Source: Priapulus caudatus (taxonomy: Eukaryota > Priapulida > Priapulimorpha > Priapulimorphida > Priapulidae). Taken from it: a DNA stretch of 21,559 nt. Positions 1 to 8,209 of this stretch are shown piece after piece. The notes beneath the pieces were generated by a model that was given only the letters and a program-made list of their open reading frames with translations, did no database searches and was not told the origin of the DNA. The translations under genes and the position numbers were made by a program. The DNA lies in NCBI RefSeq assembly GCF_000485595.1, contig NW_014577306.1, positions 1 to 21,559 on the forward strand, in the 5' to 3' direction. Each line of letters starts with the position of its first letter. Within the stretch, counting starts at the first letter, position 1.

Positions 1-1150
1 GGCACACAAGCATGCAGTGAGTGCAGAAGTAAGTCAGTTTAATTGAGGCAACCATCGAGTTAATTATAGACGAAGAGTATATATGGTGAGACACTCCCAT
101 TAGTATACATCTTGATAATTATATGCTGCTAAATTTTGTTCGTGAAAATAATCACATGTTTTGAGATGCTGAAAGCTCTGAGCATCGTGGGCCCGGAAGT
201 GGGATGCCGCGTTTACACCTAAATGATCGGCCAGTTTAACGTTCTTTATAATATTCAGATTTTAGGCACCACTCGCTCCCTACATAAGCCCGGACGCTCG
301 CCGCATGTGTAACGTGTACCGAAACGGATTGAGAGGCATACGCTCGATATTCCACGTAGCTGCTAACTCGTATACCACGTGACAATGGTGTTTCCCTGAT
401 CGCAAACACAATTTTTGCTTACAGACGTTAATTGCGTTGCATGCGAAGTGTTTACTTCATGATGAGTTTATTCTAGGCTCCCCGCACACCCCGGCATTAT
501 AGTCTTTTAGCACACGGTTTGCCATCTGTACTATCGCCAGCATTAATAATTTTATATTACTATTAAACCAAAATGAATCACACAATTTGTGACAGTACGA
601 TGCCGCTATTCACCCGCCTTCAGATTGGCATTCGAAACTAAATAGGTAGCTGCGTTCCCCGACATGTTTTGTAAAACATTTACCATAATAAGACGTTTTA
701 TCGGCAGGGTGGAGAGAAACAGTACCAATATCATCTGCATTAAAGATCGATTGTCCCAATGAAAATCTTGTCAAAACGAACCCAGACCTGAGTTCTCCCT
801 GCTGACCACCACAGAACTGTTATCTGCGTCGCTCTTATACACAGTAAGCATGCGTACTATAATTGCCAAAAACCGGCTGCCTAATTTGCATAGATTTTTT
901 TTTTTAAATATCATCAAAACCCCTACGGCGCCCATTAATTCATTCACATACCCAAAAATGAGCCACAAACATCCGTCCTGAACCTGAAGCTGGAGCTAAG
1001 TTGCGCGGCCAATTTGATGTCTTTCCTGCCAAAAACATATTCGCGTTTGGGGCTCGCGATAAGTTTTGCATTTTTAGGACGTTCAACATTGGCAGCCATA
1101 GCTAGTAACAAACTATACCCCCAATTCTAAACATGTGGGTCAAACCGGGT
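1..1150 (-). repeat. Module X, inverted copy of 8340-9770
   Basis: This stretch is the reverse complement of the repeat at about 8340-9770. For example gacatgttttgtaaaac at 661-677 is exactly inverted at 8711-8727, and the beginning (ggcaaccatcga, 47-58) is inverted near 9715. The copies differ by many one- or few-base indels. The 488-bp element at 8899-9386 is absent here: a single TTAA (428-431) marks the empty site. The copy is truncated at the window edge and loses homology near 1150, before the CGTC-rich head seen at 8210-8300. No coding potential is seen. It is a dispersed repeat, presumably a degenerate non-autonomous transposon. Confidence 0.8.
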
Positions 1151-1238
1151 TCGGCCATTGGCCGTTACGGTGTAAAGAGTACAACGCTGGAGTTCGGGCA
1201 AGTCATGGGTTCAATGAGATGTCGATATGGCGTCGGGC

Positions 1239-2140
1239 ATTTGTGGTGAGCTACAGTGTCATTGACACTTTCATTTCCTAAACCTGACTTACTTGATTTC
1301 TGGTATTTCTTGTACATCCAGCATTTCTCAATAAACACATATCACACAGTGCCATGTCAAATACTGTACACTATACCAGGGATAGAAATAGGAGACCGCA
1401 GCATAATGAGGGAGTCCGTTTTGTAACTATCCTGATCTGAACAATGTGCGTTGATAGGATCAGCGGTTCATAATGACAGACATTTCAATCGTTAAGACCT
1501 TAATAATTATAAGTATATAATAATCAATCATAATAATTTATAATTACAGACCTTCATAATTATCAACCCCTGAAAGGATAAAACGATAGGAAGAGGGAGC
1601 TACCAGTTTTGTTTTACTTTCGTTCTCCCCTCCCAGGCGCCCGCCACTCCTACGCAGTCATAAACATGCTCCACATGGCATCACTTTGTAGTCCAGTCAA
1701 TATATGAACATTTTTGGCCTACCTGGAACAAATTGCAACAGAGGGTTTTATTGTTGGAAGTTGTTGATTGGACCCTCCTAAACTTCATATGTAAAATCGG
1801 CCAAAATCGGACCACGGGAAATCATGGCTATTTAGCATAAATCCAAAATGGCCACCATTTTCAAGTTTGAGGCTAGTTTGTCCTAGATAGTACAGGAGCT
1901 AAAGGCTAACTCAGGTCGCCCTTACGACGGTGGCCATTTTGGATTTATGCTAATTAGCCAGTTTCCCGTGGTCCGATTTTGGCCGATTTTGCATACATGA
2001 AGTTTAGGAGGGTCCAATCAACAACTTCCAACTATATAACCTTCTGTCGCAATTTGTTCCGGGTATTTCATATTTTGACCGGACTATCGCGCCATAGACA
2101 TGAAACGATCAATGGCCCGTACATCAATCGACACCGCTCC
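1239..2140 (+). repeat. Module Y, direct copy of 9770-10730
   Basis: Module Y starts with GGTGAGC and has a direct copy at about 9770-10730 (shared word atccagcatttctcaataa). Both copies lie next to module X, but X is in opposite orientation in the two places. Y contains a long foldback (1725-2060). The divergence is dominated by indels. No conserved open reading frame is seen in both copies, so I treat it as non-coding mobile-element sequence. Confidence 0.8.
1725..2060. repeat. Long foldback (inverted repeat) inside module Y
   Basis: The left arm 1725-1856 begins GGAACAAATTGC and ends AAAATGGCCACC. The right arm 1929-2060 is its reverse complement (GGTGGCCATTTT ... GCAATTTGTTCC). The arms are about 132 bp with a 72-bp spacer and only scattered mismatches. 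A more degraded version lies at about 10290-10641. This is the architecture of a foldback MITE; no transposase is visible. Confidence 0.85.
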
Positions 2141-2457
2141 TTTGTGGGTATAGACGATTTGTTATACAGTAAGTACAGTTGTATGCAGTAAAATCCTAGA
2201 GGCTACTGTCCCTTTAATGCCAATGGTCTATGAGAAAAAGTTTGTTATTGTTAAGACTAATTTTGTTTCTGACAATGGGCCCCAGGACTGACTGGGTTTT
2301 CAGACTCATTTCGAAGACTGTTAGTGTTACAGTACGGTACATCAAAGATTACGTTACGTATTTATGTGGAGTTTTCTGACAATCCGCACCAATTACAATT
2401 ATAAGTCAAGCGTAATAATGTCACAAATCTGAGGTTATGTCGTGATTTGAATCATTG
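2141..2457 (+). other. USP10: 5' flank of the first coding exon
   Basis: Unique AT-rich sequence between module Y and the first recognised coding exon. I see no clear TATA box, CpG island or upstream exon. It may be 5' UTR, intron or promoter. An in-frame stop (TGA 2443-2445) lies just upstream of the ATG at 2458. Confidence 0.3.
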
Positions 2458-2568
2458 ATGGGTTTTCAGGGTTTAGAATATCTTGACTTTCGGGGCCTGG
2501 CTGACGAGGACTGCAATGTTATCAAAGTCTTACTGAAGCCGAAACATTTGTCCCAACGAAAAGTAAAG
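2458..2568 (+). CDS. USP10: USP10 exon 1 (N-terminal segment)
   Basis: ATG at 2458 (followed by G, preceded by an in-frame TGA) opens a 37-codon exon reading MGFQGLEYLDFRGLADEDCN and on to ...QRKVK, ending at donor AAAG|gtatgt (phase 0). The start resembles the vertebrate USP10 N-terminus, which has a Tyr, an aromatic-Gly-Asp-Phe motif binding G3BP, then an acidic stretch. Here EYLDF occupies that place and the exact FGDF is not present. An alternative is an internal exon starting at 2470, because ttttcag precedes GGT in the same frame; both keep the frame. Assignment rests on position, phase and this weak resemblance. Confidence 0.6.
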
Positions 2569-2922
2569 GTATGTATCTGTGAATCGTGATACAGTAGCCA
2601 ACGATACAGTAATCAATACGCAGCCTCCATATCGCAATACAAACGATACGCATGTTAAACAGTAAATAAGGTACGATAAACTAATTTTAAATGAAGTAAA
2701 TGTATTTCTATTTAAGTTAAATTTATTTTATTTTATAGTTTACTCTCAGTGTCACAAATATCTATCGTGTATCGTAACATGCGTATTGAGATATTTATTA
2801 TATCCTGATCCTAGTGTATCGTTACACCCATATAACATGTCTATATTTAATTGTCACCTTATAATTCACCTGTAATATAAGCCAATCAATGTTCTAAATG
2901 GAAACGTTTGTCAGTATATAGA

Positions 2923-2996
2923 CTACACAGTGCTATGCATACATTTTACTATATTATAATAATAATATAGTTTAATGTATGCATAGCACTGTGTAG
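2923..2996. repeat. Near-perfect 35-bp hairpin in intron 1
   Basis: Arms 2923-2957 (CTACACAGTGCTATGCATAC...) and 2962-2996 are reverse complements with two mismatches and a 4-base loop. This is a palindromic foldback, probably a tiny MITE. Nothing coding surrounds it. Confidence 0.9.
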
Positions 2997-3208
2997 ATTG
3001 TAGATTGTTGATACATGGCATACAGAGAACCCTCTAAACCTTTGACTAACTGTACTCCATTATTATATTATAATAATTTGAAGCATTTCTTGTTTACCTT
3101 GTTAATATCAGTGTTTAAGAAAAAAAAACGTCTGTGCTTTCTCATTTATCATAGAGAGTCCAGACACAATTCCATAAGCTGCATCACAGCGAATGACATT
3201 GAGCTGTG

Positions 3209-3702
3209 TTCAAAATAAGGGAAAAAAATGTGATTGTCCGACGGACAAGCTACAAGATATTTTTGCTTGTCCTGCAAAATTTTTGCTTGGCCTGATTAAT
3301 AACATAGAAAATAGAAATATAGTAAATCTGGTAGTCTTGTAGTCTAGTATAAATAAAGCAATCCTGGGCACCATTGGCATTGCAAAGTGGATTAAATAAA
3401 ATAAAAGTCTATATTTATTCTAACCACACAATAAAGATGTAAAATTACACAAATACCTCGTTTTATTAGCTCTGGGAAGGGCGCCAATACGACCGGAAGT
3501 GATGAATTTCGTCGAGTTGTATCTAAAAGACGAAGCGAAAATACGAAACGGAATGCAAAAATGGCGGCGGCCAGCGATGATAGAAAATGATGAAAATTTG
3601 CTATAAAAAGTTGCTTGTCCGGCGGACAAGCTACTGGACAGGTCTACTTGTCCTCAGTGGAAATGGACAAGTGAGGACAAACGGATAGCCCTTATTTCAA
3701 AC
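3209..3702. mobile_element. MITE-like element with CTTGTCCG palindromes
   Basis: The ends are imperfect inverted repeats built on AATAAGGG (left, 3213-3220) and CCCTTATTTC (right, 3689-3698). Just inside each end is a short palindrome: TTGTCCGACGGACAA at 3234-3248 and GCTTGTCCGGCGGACAAGC at 3613-3631. The roughly 490-bp body is AT-rich with a denser stretch at 3470-3560 and no transposase. I read it as a non-autonomous DNA transposon inserted in intron 1; target duplication is not clear. Confidence 0.65.
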
Positions 3703-3809
3703 ACTGTTGAGCATGTGAGGTTGATGTGGGAACAGTGACTGATATATTCATATGACTGTGTCCACGTGGTTCAATTGTGTTGTCTGATGTTATGTACGTC
3801 TTATTGCAG

Positions 3810-3852
3810 TTTCCATGGGACAAAACCGATCTCTCACGCTTGCAGGCAGAAG
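3810..3852 (+). CDS. USP10: USP10 exon 2 (43-nt microexon)
   Basis: Between acceptor ttattgcag and donor gtaagg lies a 43-nt open exon reading FPWDKTDLSRLQAE plus one base. It enters in phase 0, matching the donor at 2568, and leaves in phase 1, matching the acceptor at 4682. I cannot align it with certainty to vertebrate USP10, whose N-terminal half is poorly conserved. Support comes from good splice sites and phase agreement on both sides. Confidence 0.6.
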
Positions 3853-3870
3853 GTAAGGCTGGATCCTTTC

Positions 3871-3873
<3 letters not shown>

Positions 3874-3918
<45 letters not shown>
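3874..3918. repeat. (TA)n microsatellite
   Basis: About 22 uninterrupted TA dinucleotides lie some 20 bases after the exon 2 donor, in the intron. Confidence 0.97.
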
Positions 3919-3921
<3 letters not shown>

Positions 3922-4332
3922 CTTGCTTGGGTCATTATTGATTTACCTGCTGCGTACATTTCTTTCTCTGAGTGAGGGTGGCTCTGCTAATTTATGATTG
4001 CATTGTTATTAATGACACTAATTTATGATGCATTTTATTACAAAAGCCCTTAAGTCTTAGAATTCGTTAAAAATTTAGATTACACGTTACTTCTAAATCG
4101 GCACAGGTAACCGATTACAATACACATTTTATTGAATAGTTGTGCTCGACATTTGCAAATATTTATTTTTGGCTTTCACATTTGAAAGTATTTTGCTCAT
4201 ATTTCGATATGCGGTGTCAGTATCTCTGAAGAGACTGCAGCACATTGCTAGTGTTGACCCCAGGGCGCGAAATTAGCATCGGCCCACTGGCATATATCCC
4301 GGCAAATTATTTGGAGGGCCAGCAACATTGGC

Positions 4333-4361
4333 AAAACACCGGCCCTTCGAGCCGGTGTTTT
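4333..4361. repeat. Perfect 11-bp stem hairpin
   Basis: AAAACACCGGC (4333-4343) and GCCGGTGTTTT (4351-4361) are perfect reverse complements around a 7-base loop. The surroundings (about 4260-4380) look like repeat debris. On the + strand the GC stem is followed by TTTT, but in an animal intron it is unlikely to be a terminator. Confidence 0.8.
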
Positions 4362-4682
4362 CAGCCGTGTTAGCGAGTACCTACGTTTTTATTTATAGCA
4401 TTAATGAAAAAATAGCCTACATTACTGTTTTACCTGAAGGATATCACACCATAATTTATCAACATTTCACAAATTTGAAATAGACACTACAACATTTTTT
4501 GGACAGTCAAGAGTCAGTGAAACAATGTTATTAAAAAAAAAAACAATTTGTGAGGGTTAGGGTTAGGGTTCATGGCTGGGGCACTCGTGGCTGGTGCAAA
4601 AAAAAATCTGAATTTCATGCCCTGTAACCCCATCTGCAAATTTGTCATTTTTGTAATCTAAAGGCCTTTTACACGTTTTCAG

Positions 4683-5999
4683 CTGCAGGACTCGTGAATG
4701 GTGGCCCCGCTAGCTTCGAAGAGGCTGCGGCGGCATGTCACTATGGTTACCCCGCAGCCGGCGGAGCAGTCGGCGTCGACCATCACTATGCATCTGCTCC
4801 TCACGACCAGGTGGTTGACAACAGGACCGACGCGATGGTCATGCACCAGTCGCCTCCCGTCGTCGCACACCATCGTCACATGCCGCTAGTGCCTGCGTCC
4901 GACCACCATGCCGCCGCCGCTCACAACTACCGGCCGGGCGCGGCCGACGCGAAGATGGCCACGGTGGCGGTGCCGATAACGGCTCAGATGGTGATCCAGG
5001 TGAGGGGCATTCCGTTTCAGATGCCGCCGGACGGCGGGATGTGCGGCGTGGTGCTGCCCGCCGTGCCGCCGCCGCCCCTCGTACCCGTGCACGGTCTCCC
5101 CCCGGGCGCGCCGCCGCCGCTGCTGCATCCGGTGCTGCCTCGGCACGCCATGGTTCGCGTCGGCGGTCTGATGCCGCGGGAGATGGCCAACAGTGCTCTG
5201 AGCATGCTGCCGCCCCCTGCGATGGTGCACTACGGTCAGTCGCTGGGCGGCGGCATGCAGGCGGTCGGTGGTGAACCCGTTGCGCCGTACAACCTCGCTG
5301 CGCACGGCGGCGGCGGTGGTCGCGCGTTCGCGGGCGCTTGCGATCAGTCGCCCAATCCCGAACTCGCGCCCGTCGCCACCGCGATCGGAAACGCTCCAGC
5401 AGGCGAGCCGATCGCCGCGGCAACCGCTAGCGTTCCGGCGGGCCAGCCCGTCCCCGCGACGCCCGCGAGCGCTCCGGCGGGCGAGCTCGTCGCCGTGGCA
5501 ACCGCAAGCGTTCCTGCAGGCGAACACGTAGCCATGACAACAGCGAGCGTTCCTGCGGGCGAGCAACCGTCCGCCACGCGCATCGGAAATTCCGACGGCG
5601 ACGACCGATCGATCGAACGGGACGCGGCGATGCCAAGCGGCTGCCAAAGCAGCGATCCTCGTGCCAGCAGAAGCGAGGTGTCGCCGGACGAGGAGGAGAG
5701 GGCAGCCGGCGAGAAGAAGGAAGCCGGCGACGTGCGTGACGAGAAAGCGCCCGCCGTCGCCGCGGCCACGGAGGAAGCCAAGCCGAAGCTGAAGCCGTCG
5801 TCGTGGGCGAGTTTGTTCAGGAATGACAACGCGAAGATGGTGTACGTGCCGTTGGAGAGCGAACAGCTAGAGGCGGCGGCTGCTGAGAGCATGGCGGGTC
5901 GTGCGCCGCGGCGTGGGTCGCAGGCTGGCTCGGAGGCTGCTGACGACGTCGTCGTCGTTGTGAAACCGTCGGAGGACCACGGAGCGATGTCGCTTGGAG
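4683..5999 (+). CDS. USP10: USP10 exon 3, long low-complexity N-terminal region
   Basis: A 1317-nt exon follows acceptor acgttttcag (4682) and ends at donor CTTGGAG|gtaggc (phase 1 in and out, about 439 residues). It begins AGLVNGGPAS, which resembles the EALVNGHANS of vertebrate USP10. It then runs through Ala/Pro/His/Met-rich disordered sequence with poly-Pro runs, five 13-residue repeats (5390-5584) and an acidic/Lys segment. It ends with the USP10 landmark SWASLF (5801-5818) followed by VYVP, before the catalytic domain. This region is expected to be unstructured and to carry partner-binding motifs. The vertebrate region is of similar layout, but this exon is much richer in GC and Ala. 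The several long minus-strand frames over it are GC shadows. Confidence 0.88.
5390..5584 (+). repeat. USP10: Coding minisatellite: five 13-aa repeats
   Basis: Five 39-nt units encode variants of (S/N)-(V/A)-P-A-G-(E/Q)-x-V-A-x-(A/T)-(T/P)-A. PAGE or PAGQ occurs once in each unit. The units keep frame, and differences between them are mostly substitutions, unlike the indel-rich copies elsewhere in the window, so this is a genuine coding repeat. No function is known to me. Confidence 0.9.
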
Positions 6000-6360
6000 G
6001 TAGGCCCTCGATCTCGCTCCCTCCCTCCCTCCCTCTCATACCCGCTAGACACGCTGCCGCTTGGAGGTAGGCCCTCGATCTCGCTCCCTCCCTCCCTCCC
6101 TCTCATACCCGCTAGACACGCTGCCGCTTGGAGGTAGGCCCTCGATCTCGCTCCCTCCCTCCCTCCCTCCCTCTCATACCCGCTAGACACGCTGCCGCTT
6201 GGAGGTAGGCCCTCGATCTCGCTCCCTCCCTCCCTCCCTCCCTCTCATACCCGCTAGACACGCTGCCGCTCGGAAGTAGGCCCTCGATCTCCCTCCCTTC
6301 TTCCTCTCCCTCATCCCCAGCTAGTCGTCAGAGGACCACAGAGCGATGTCGCTTGGAGGT
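5991..6360 (+). repeat. 67-71-bp tandem repeat carrying the exon 3 splice donor
   Basis: Units start with CGCTTGG at 5991, 6058, 6125, 6196, 6267 (variant CGCTCGGAAG) and 6350. Each contains GAGGTAGGCCCTCGATC, a CTCCCTCCCT tract and CATACCCGCTAGACACGC. The spacing is 67, 67, 71 and 71 bp, then a longer unit of 83 bp that repeats coding sequence from the end of exon 3 (GACCACAGAGCGATGTCGC). The donor GGAG|GTAGGC therefore occurs five times. Confidence 0.95.
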
Positions 6361-6844
6361 AGGCCATCGATCTCGCTCCCTCCCTCCTCCCCTCTCATCC
6401 CTGCTAGATGCTTGGCAGTCTGGGTTTTTTTTTTACGAAAGCAAAAGTTGTTTGTGTGGTGAGTTGTATGTAGGGGCGAAGGCTCTCAAAAGGCTCTGAA
6501 ATCTTTGCTAGTTGGTTATAGCTGGATGAGTTTGGACAATATTTTGAGGTAATATAAAATATTGTAGTAAAGTAGTGTTAAAAATAATTTTTCGAATATA
6601 TGTACAGTATTTTGGCAAATTAGGAGGGTTTATTTTCTGCATGGGTTGCATCTGAAAAGAGAAAAGTTAGTCTACCCTATCATTGAACCTGTCAGGTGAC
6701 GAGCATTGTGGGTAACGTAAAAGTTTCTGTGGCGTGTGTGTGAATGTCTTTGTGTGGCGTACGTGCACGTGTGATTTGGCAGTTTGTATACGTGGAATTC
6801 CCATTACGTACTGATGATGAATAGGTATTGTTTGAATTACACAG

Positions 6845-6935
6845 AGCATCTCTCGCGGATTAAGATCATCCATAAGACAGTCGCCCTTCACCCGAGGGGA
6901 ATGCTGAACAGGCCAACTGGTGCTACATCAATTCT
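6845..6935 (+). CDS. USP10: USP10 exon 4 (Cys box), frameshifted copy
   Basis: Acceptor gaattacacag, donor TCT|gtatcc. The reading is EHLSRIKIIHKTVALHPRGM, then LNR, matching the USP10 segment that introduces the catalytic domain. The exon is 91 nt, one shorter than its twin at 17038-17129. AGGGCC in the twin is AGGCC here (about 6910-6914), which shifts the frame just before Asn-Trp-Cys and removes the nucleophile cysteine. With the extra G the phases (1 in, 0 out) fit both neighbours. The loss may be a sequence error rather than a real mutation, because the twin is intact and the rest of the exon is unchanged. Confidence 0.85.
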
Positions 6936-7358
6936 GTATCCTTAAAAAGACCACGTTGTTCCAGCATATAGGATTTCCTTTTCAGATTTATCTGTTTACT
7001 GTTCATTGTTGACTGTGGTTCAATTGCCATCATGGTGATAAGCTCCATGAATTTCACTTGGGTAGAAGCAGTGGATTAAAGTCTTATAGAGATAGTCCAG
7101 CCCACTGATTCATAGATGTCTTTAGGATTTATTTATTTGAAATTAAATTGATCAGGGTTTATTGTTTTTTGTCAATTTGTCAATTTGTCAATATTTAAAG
7201 TGACGTTTCGTCTATAAGTGTGAAGTTGCGTGGCGATTTTCCTACTTACTTACTATATACTTATAGCAATTTAACATTTTGAGCAATTCGCATTCCTTTG
7301 TGATTGTAGTCACTAGTCAGTACTGCGACTGTTGTTATTTCTTAACATCTGTGTACAG

Positions 7359-7468
7359 ACGTTACAGTCTCTTCTAGCATGCCCACCATTCTATCACCTG
7401 CTGAAGAGCCTGCCTATATTTCCTGCGTTGACTCGTGGACCAAGCTCCACACCAATAATTGACAGCTT
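7359..7468 (+). CDS. USP10: USP10 exon 5 (after the Cys box)
   Basis: A 110-nt exon between tgtgtacag and gtaagt, phase 0 in, 2 out. It reads TLQSLLACPPFYHLLKSLPI and on to STPIIDS, closely matching the USP10 stretch TLQALVACPPMYHLMK...STPMIDSF. In USP folds this helix follows the nucleophile and packs in the thumb subdomain. The exon is identical at 17546-17655. Confidence 0.95.
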
Positions 7469-8209
7469 GTAAGTATATAGCACCTATCTGTGTAGCTAAT
7501 ATTTTAGTTTATAATAAATCATGAAATTCAAAATCCGTGTCGTAAGTGAGAATCCAAGCTGACAAAGGCGCTTAAACAAGTCAAAACTTTTGCTTGCAGG
7601 TTAATTGCGTAGGTTTATCATGAAATGACGTTATTATTAATATTAACAACCTAGATGTATATATATATTGAATTAATACGCAGCAAATTCAGAATTTCCA
7701 AGAGCTGCATGTTGCCTCATGGCCAGCATTCAATAGCACGAATAATGGAGTTTCTTCATAATTAGTATATATGTAAGTTGTAACACAAGTTTGCACAATT
7801 CTAATTTGCACAGACTGCTGTGGTTAAATACGTACTTTCTCCATTAATCTATAAATATAATAGGTAGAAAGAGCCGAAGTGTCGTTTTCCATATCTCCTC
7901 CGAAACCGTGCCACGTATTCTCACGCGAATCGAGCTGGGGCCCCTTCTGGATGTCGCGAATACATTCAGCTACGTTATAACACGGATTTTTCGATCGTAA
8001 AGTGACTTGGAGGCAATTTTCTAAGTTAAGTATGTTATGTGCTCGAAGAAACTTCGCATTCATCGGAAACTTGCACCAAATTTTAAGATCGCCAAATCCG
8101 CATGCCGGTCCAATCACAGTACGTGAATCACAACACGATCACGGCCGTCGACGAAGACGGCTTGGAGTAAAGTCTCGATTTTCATGTCTTTTTTCAACCT
8201 CATAATTTT

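Noticed and set aside
4554-4571. GGGTTAGGGTTAGGGTT telomere-like run
   Set aside because: Fewer than three TTAGGG units; too short to claim an interstitial telomere.
4839-5647. Long minus-strand open frames over the GC-rich exon (194, 253, 231 residues)
   Set aside because: Arg/Ala/Pro-rich antisense shadows of the USP10 exon; no splice or family support.
5991-6360. Regular direct repeats as a CRISPR array
   Set aside because: Whole units repeat without unique spacers, in an animal intron; it is a minisatellite.
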